The notes under the pieces were generated by a model. The model did not search any database. It was given only the letters and a program-made list of their open reading frames with translations, and was not told the origin of the DNA. Below, piece after piece: positions 60,135-64,000 of a DNA stretch of 64,000 nucleotides. This DNA comes from Ruminococcus sp. (GTDB lineage Bacteria > Bacillota > Clostridia > Oscillospirales > Acutalibacteraceae), in NCBI GenBank assembly GCA_022768065.1, contig JALELS010000020.1, forward strand, positions 185,109 through 249,108, written 5' to 3'. The position numbers were made by a program, and so were the translations under genes. How positions within the stretch are numbered: position 1 is the stretch's first letter; every line of letters starts with the position of its first letter.

Positions 60135-62207
60135 GTGAAAGCATACACTTCAAACAACATCCGTAACATTGCCGTGCTCGGCCACGGCGGAAAGGGCAAG
60201 ACCACGCTGTGCGAAGCTATGCTTTACATAGCCGGCGCTACGGACAGACTCGGCAAAGTTGCCGACGGCAACACCGTTCTCGACTTTGACTCCGAGGAAA
60301 AACGCCGTAAATCATCGGTCTCTTCCGCTATGGCGGCGCTTGAATGGGATAACACAAAACTCAATATTATAGACGCCCCCGGTCTTTTTGACTTTGAGGG
60401 CGGTGCAGCCGAAGCGGTCAGAGCCGCCGAGGCGGTGCTTATAGTCACTTCGGCAGGTTCGGGCGTTGACGTGGGTACGGAAAAAGCGTTCCGTGCCGCC
60501 GATAAAAAGGGTGCGGCGAAATTCTTTGCCATCACCAAAACCGATTCGGACCACAGAAATTTTTACAAGACGTTTGACGCCTTAAAAGAGGTTTACGGCA
60601 ACAAGCTCTGCCCGACCATAATCCCGTATATGGAGGGCAATATTACAAAGTGCTACGTTAATCTTATGACGGGCATGGCGTTTTCATACGACGAAAACGG
60701 CAAAGCGACCAAAGTTCCCGTGCCCGAGGACAGCGTTATAGAAGAGATGACCTCGGCGTTTATGGAGGCTGTCGCAACCACCGACGACGCTCTTATGGAA
60801 AAATTCTTCGAGGGTGAAAAGTTCACCAAGGAAGAAATATTAAAGGGACTTTGCATAGGCATTTTCGACGGCTCGATTTACCCCGTATATGCCGTATCGG
60901 GTCTTACATGCGCAGGAGTGGATCAGCTTCTTTACGGTCTCGCGTGGTCGGCTCCCGGAGCATACGGCTATGCCGGTGAAAAGTGCGTATACGAAAACGG
61001 CGAAGAGGGACTTTTGCCCTGCGACGAAAACGGACCGCTCGCGGCTATCTGCTTTAAGACGATAGCAGACCCGTTTGTAGGCAAGATGTCATTTTTTAAA
61101 GTCGTTTCCGGCAAACTCGCACCCGACACCGCCGCATACAACTTCCGCACGGGCGAAATCGAAAAAATGGGCAAGATAGTCTTTGTAAAGGGTGCGAAGC
61201 AGGAGGACGCCCCCGCAATTATCGCAGGCGATATAGGCGTTGTCACAAAAATGGCAGGCGTTAAAACGGGCGACACGCTCTGCGACCCGAAAAACATATT
61301 GCGCTTAGCAGGCGTTGATTTCCCGAAGCCGTGCCTTTCCATGGCGGTAAAAGTCGCAAAGAAGGGCGAAGAGGAAAAAGTGGCGGCAGGTCTTACACGA
61401 CTTATGGAAGAGGACCCGACAATCACCTTTGCCCTCAACAAAGAGACGAGAGAGCAAATTCTTTCGGGTCTCGGCGAACAGCACCTTGACGTAATTGTTT
61501 CAAAGCTTAAAAATAAATTCGGCGTGGACGTAACGCTGGAGCTTCCGAAAGTTGCGTACCGCGAAACCATAAGAAAGACCGTAGAGGCACAGGGCAAGCA
61601 TAAGAAGCAGTCCGGCGGTCACGGTCAGTTCGGCGATGTTTGGATTAAATTTGAACCGTGCGACAGCGACGATCTTATATTTGAAACCGCGGTAGTCGGC
61701 GGGGCTGTTCCTAAAAACTATTTCCCGGCGGTCGAAAAAGGACTTCGCGATTGCGTAGCTAAAGGTTTCGCGGCAGGCTACCCGATGGTAGGGCTTAAAG
61801 CCACTCTTTACGACGGTTCGTATCACCCCGTTGACTCCTCGGAAATGGCATTCAAAACAGCCGCCTCGCTCGCTTTTAAAAACGCGATGCCGAAAGCCGG
61901 TGTTGCCATACTCGAACCCATCGGCACCTTGACAGCCTATATGCCCGATGAAAACCTCGGCGACATTATGGGCGACGTTACAAAGCGCCGCGGCAGAGTT
62001 CTCGGAATGGGCGCGTCGGAAGAAAAGGGTATGCAGGAGCTTACCGCCGAAGTTCCGATAGCGGAAATGGGCGATTTCACAACGGTGCTTCGCTCCGTTA
62101 CGGCAGGCAGAGGTCACTACACCCTCACTTTTGCACGCTACGAGCAGGCTCCGCAGCCGGTTGCCGACAAGGTAATTGCCGACCGAGCGGCTGAAAACGA
62201 AGAATAA
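60135..62207 (+). CDS. Elongation factor G-like GTPase
   Basis: EF-G family protein of 690 residues; GTG start after AGGAGG. G1 reads GHGGKGKT (16-23) instead of GHVDAGKT, the ERGITI of switch I is replaced by RRKSSVSSAMAALEW, G3 is DAPG and G4 TKTD. Domain II-V segments are present (SGGHGQFGD, DGSYHPVDSS, VPIAEMGDFTTVLRS). This is the EF-G-like subfamily seen beside canonical fusA in Clostridia, whose role is unclear; it may act in ribosome recycling or stress translation. The canonical fusA is not in the window. A terminator follows. Confidence 0.88.
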   Translation: MKAYTSNNIRNIAVLGHGGKGKTTLCEAMLYIAGATDRLGKVADGNTVLDFDSEEKRRKSSVSSAMAALEWDNTKLNIIDAPGLFDFEGGAAEAVRAAEAVLIVTSAGSGVDVGTEKAFRAADKKGAAKFFAITKTDSDHRNFYKTFDALKEVYGNKLCPTIIPYMEGNITKCYVNLMTGMAFSYDENGKATKVPVPEDSVIEEMTSAFMEAVATTDDALMEKFFEGEKFTKEEILKGLCIGIFDGSIYPVYAVSGLTCAGVDQLLYGLAWSAPGAYGYAGEKCVYENGEEGLLPCDENGPLAAICFKTIADPFVGKMSFFKVVSGKLAPDTAAYNFRTGEIEKMGKIVFVKGAKQEDAPAIIAGDIGVVTKMAGVKTGDTLCDPKNILRLAGVDFPKPCLSMAVKVAKKGEEEKVAAGLTRLMEEDPTITFALNKETREQILSGLGEQHLDVIVSKLKNKFGVDVTLELPKVAYRETIRKTVEAQGKHKKQSGGHGQFGDVWIKFEPCDSDDLIFETAVVGGAVPKNYFPAVEKGLRDCVAKGFAAGYPMVGLKATLYDGSYHPVDSSEMAFKTAASLAFKNAMPKAGVAILEPIGTLTAYMPDENLGDIMGDVTKRRGRVLGMGASEEKGMQELTAEVPIAEMGDFTTVLRSVTAGRGHYTLTFARYEQAPQPVADKVIADRAAENEE

Positions 62208-62216
62208 ACAGCAATC

Positions 62217-62257
62217 GGGGAACGGTTTTTGCCGAGCTGCGGCAAGGATTGTTCCCC
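62217..62257 (+). terminator. Terminator after the EF-G-like gene
   Basis: GGGGAAC (62217-62223) pairs with GTTCCCC (62251-62257), with TTGCCG/CGGCAA pairing inside, followed by TCTTTTTG. Confidence 0.85.
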
Positions 62258-62275
62258 TCTTTTTGCCGTTTGGTA

Positions 62276-62303
62276 TTGAAAAAATCATCAAATATGGTAA
62301 AAT
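62276..62303 (+). promoter_or_regulatory. Promoter of the YerB-like gene
   Basis: TTGAAA (62276-62281), 16-base spacer, TAAAAT (62298-62303) with a TGG extension, 34 bases before the start codon. Confidence 0.65.
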
Positions 62304-62337
62304 AGTACAAATACTTAAAGTTCAAGGGGATTTGAAA

Positions 62338-63393
62338 ATGAGCAAAAAAACAGTTTTTAAACTTTCGGCAGCTTCGATTTGCGTTCTGCTGTCTGCCTGC
62401 CTGCTCTTTGCTTGCGGCAAAAAACAGCAGGATTTTGAAGCGGACACCACGGCGGCTCCCGAAACCACCGCGGCGGTTTCTGCCGATATAAATCCGCTTA
62501 CCGGTCTTACGGGTCTTCCCGAAAGCGCCATAGGCAAGCGTCCGGTATGCGTAATGGTTGAAAATTCACCCGAAGCTCGTCCGCAATGGGGACTTTGTTC
62601 TCCCGATATTGTAATTGAGGGCGAAGTTGAGGGCGGTATCACAAGAATGATGTGGATGTATGCCGACATATCTTCGGCTCCGAAGATAGGCCCCACAAGA
62701 AGCGCGCGTCATGACTATGTTGAGCTTGCCGAGGGCTTCGACGCCATTTACGTTCATTTCGGCGGCAGCAATCTTGCTTACGACAAAATCTCCGCTGATA
62801 AAGTTGATGATATCGACGGAATGAAAGCCGGCAGTTACTTTGCCCGCGATAAGGCGAGAAAGGTCTCAAAAGAGCATACCGCTTACACAACGGGCGAAAA
62901 TCTTTCAAAGGCCATCTCGGAAAAGGGGTATCGCACCGACGTTAAATCGGGGTACGGTTCACCGTTTACCTTTGCTTCGTCAAAGAGAACACTCTCCGGC
63001 GGCACCTGCAATTCGGTTCTTGCGGTATTTTCGGGCAATTACAAGCACACATTCAAATACAATGCCGATGACGGCCTCTATTATAACAATATGAATTCCG
63101 ACCCTATGAAAGATGCCGACGGCAACACAATGGCTGTTACAAACGTAATTATCCTTTACACGGGCGTTACAGGCCCCATTGACGCTTCTAAGCACGTTGA
63201 CTGGGATCTCAAAGGCGGCAACGGTGTTTACGTTTCAAACGGAACATACGAAAATATTAAGTGGACAAAGGGCGACGCATCTTCTCCCCTCAAGCTTCAG
63301 GCAGAGGACGGCAGCGACCTTCAGCTCAACACCGGTAAATCTTGGATAGGCTTTGTCAGAAGCGACAACGCAGGCTCTACCGTAATAGGCTGA
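62338..63393 (+). CDS. YerB-like lipoprotein (DUF3048)
   Basis: Lipoprotein of 351 residues. The ATG at 62338 follows AAGGGGATTTG; the open frame before it crosses the upstream terminator. Lipobox LLFAC with Cys26, then a Thr/Ala/Pro-rich linker, then the DUF3048 body with NPLTGLTGLPES, ENSPEARPQWGL, GPTRSARHDYVELAEGFDAIYVHFGGS and a C-terminal half ending in SWIGFVRSD. YerB/DUF3048 proteins are surface lipoproteins of unknown function in Firmicutes. Monocistronic. Confidence 0.92.
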   Translation: MSKKTVFKLSAASICVLLSACLLFACGKKQQDFEADTTAAPETTAAVSADINPLTGLTGLPESAIGKRPVCVMVENSPEARPQWGLCSPDIVIEGEVEGGITRMMWMYADISSAPKIGPTRSARHDYVELAEGFDAIYVHFGGSNLAYDKISADKVDDIDGMKAGSYFARDKARKVSKEHTAYTTGENLSKAISEKGYRTDVKSGYGSPFTFASSKRTLSGGTCNSVLAVFSGNYKHTFKYNADDGLYYNNMNSDPMKDADGNTMAVTNVIILYTGVTGPIDASKHVDWDLKGGNGVYVSNGTYENIKWTKGDASSPLKLQAEDGSDLQLNTGKSWIGFVRSDNAGSTVIG

Positions 63394-63411
63394 TAAAAAG
63401 TTAAAATCGCA

Positions 63412-63452
63412 AAAACCCCCGGGTGTATGTCCGCAGACAACCCGGGGGTTTT
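63412..63452 (+). terminator. Terminator after yerB
   Basis: AAAACCCCCGGGT (63412-63424) pairs perfectly with ACCCGGGGGTTTT (63440-63452), followed by TTAATAG. Confidence 0.9.
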
Positions 63453-63563
63453 TTAATAGACCCCCTTAAAGGAAAAGCCATAGCAAAGTGGCTGAGAATT
63501 ATCGGCTCCCTAAAAAGCAAATAGCCCTAAAAGATTCCCTCAAAAAGCAAATGAGCTAAAAAA

Positions 63564-64000
63564 GGCTCCCTTGAAAAGGGAGCTGGACGCGAGTTCACGA
63601 GCGGACTGAGGGATTGTTCAGGCTCCCTTGTAAAGGGTGATTCCCCACGGTGTGGGAAAATGTCACGAAGTAACAAAGGGGACTCTCTCCCGTCAGGAGC
63701 CAGCTGTGAGCATAGCGAACAGACTGAGGGATTAAAAGATAATGCGCTTTCTAGTCAAATTCCATAAACTCCCAAGAAATCCCTCCGAGTTGCCTTACGG
63801 CAACCCACCTCCCTTTTCAAGGGAGGCTTTGGCGAAAGCGACTGAGAATTTATATAGGCTCCCTTGTAAAGGGTGATTCCCCACGGTGTGGGGAAATGTC
63901 ACGAAGTGACAAAGGGGACGGGCTCCGGTTAGGAGCTGGCTGTGAGCGCAGCGAACAGACTGAGGGATTAAAAAGTCACGCGCTTTCTGTTTAAATCCCA
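63564..64000 (-). repeat. Repeat array 2, inverted relative to array 1
   Basis: From 63564: a short unit (63564-63615), a long unit with an inserted CCCCACRSYGTGGGG-type hairpin (63621-63733), the composite segment (63733-63851) and a second long unit (63857-63970), continuing to the window edge. All run opposite to array 1 at 55241-55534: GGCTCCCTT...GACTGAGGGATT. The inserts are absent from array 1. The array probably goes on beyond the window. Confidence 0.88.

Overview
The window looks like the chromosome of a spore-forming, low-to-mid GC Clostridia bacterium, most likely a gut member of the Oscillospirales/Ruminococcaceae. Reasons: SpoVAC and SpoVAD (plus YtvI), a glgBCDA operon with the Firmicutes-specific GlgD, IreB/YrzL, YqeG, DUF951, a YabE-like 3D-domain protein, GGAGG-type ribosome sites with many TTG/GTG starts, TTGACA-N17-TATAAT promoters, and palindromic intergenic repeats. 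It is mostly housekeeping DNA. I saw no phage, transposase, CRISPR array, tRNA or rRNA gene.

Layout. 0-1 kb: infC-rpmI (minus strand) behind a consensus promoter and a leader with an attenuator-like hairpin; infC seems to start at AUC. 1-4.4 kb: ddl, a DUF1934 gene and argS. 4.4-7.8 kb: minus-strand operon ytvI, PHP phosphatase, sialidase-like protein. 8-10.5 kb: hom-lysC. 10.5-17.5 kb: GtrA, OGG1-type glycosylase, a GH13 enzyme, family 4 UDG, prfA, DUF951, mtnA. 17.5-19.3 kb: a large unidentified membrane protein. 19.5-24.9 kb: cell-shape operon mreBCD, a class B PBP and one MinD-like ATPase, without minC, minE or rodA; then mgsA. 25.5-28.7 kb: hisS-aspS. 28.7-34.5 kb: glgB-glgC-glgD-glgA. 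34.9-38 kb: zinc-ribbon protein, efp, aminopeptidase P, yqeG, rpsU.

38-39.5 kb is almost gene-free by length-filtered ORF calling. It holds a candidate small RNA, a 38-residue ORF with a near-perfect promoter and Shine-Dalgarno, and an 8-bp tandem repeat. 39.4-40.8 kb: a Fur-family regulator overlapping a heavy-metal exporter, with an inverted repeat upstream. 40.8-44 kb: ireB plus a partner, an orphan ABC ATPase, spoVAC-spoVAD and a small protein. 44.1-46.3 kb: a compact cassette of a secreted protein ending in an IAKTG sorting signal, a sortase and a four-helix membrane protein. 46.4-49.8 kb: gapdh, a GHKL-like protein and the YabE-like protein, the last behind a consensus promoter and a folded, unidentified leader. 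50.7-55.2 kb: pseudouridine synthase, a three-domain acyl-activating/ACP/acyltransferase fusion and Maf. 55.2-64 kb: an 8-kb block between inverted repeat arrays with a Nudix hydrolase, a carboxypeptidase-fold protein lacking metal ligands, a MurD2-MurL pair, an EF-G-like GTPase and a YerB lipoprotein.

Main points for follow-up. (1) A MurD-like ligase overlapping a MurL-like epimerase, with the D-Glu-binding signature of MurD changed, suggests the muropeptide stem is made by adding L-Glu and then epimerising it. (2) The self-contained sortase cassette. (3) The folded leader of the YabE-like gene and the small-ORF/small-RNA region at 38-39 kb. (4) The inverted arrays around 55-64 kb. All function calls come from reading motifs by eye; no search or alignment was run.
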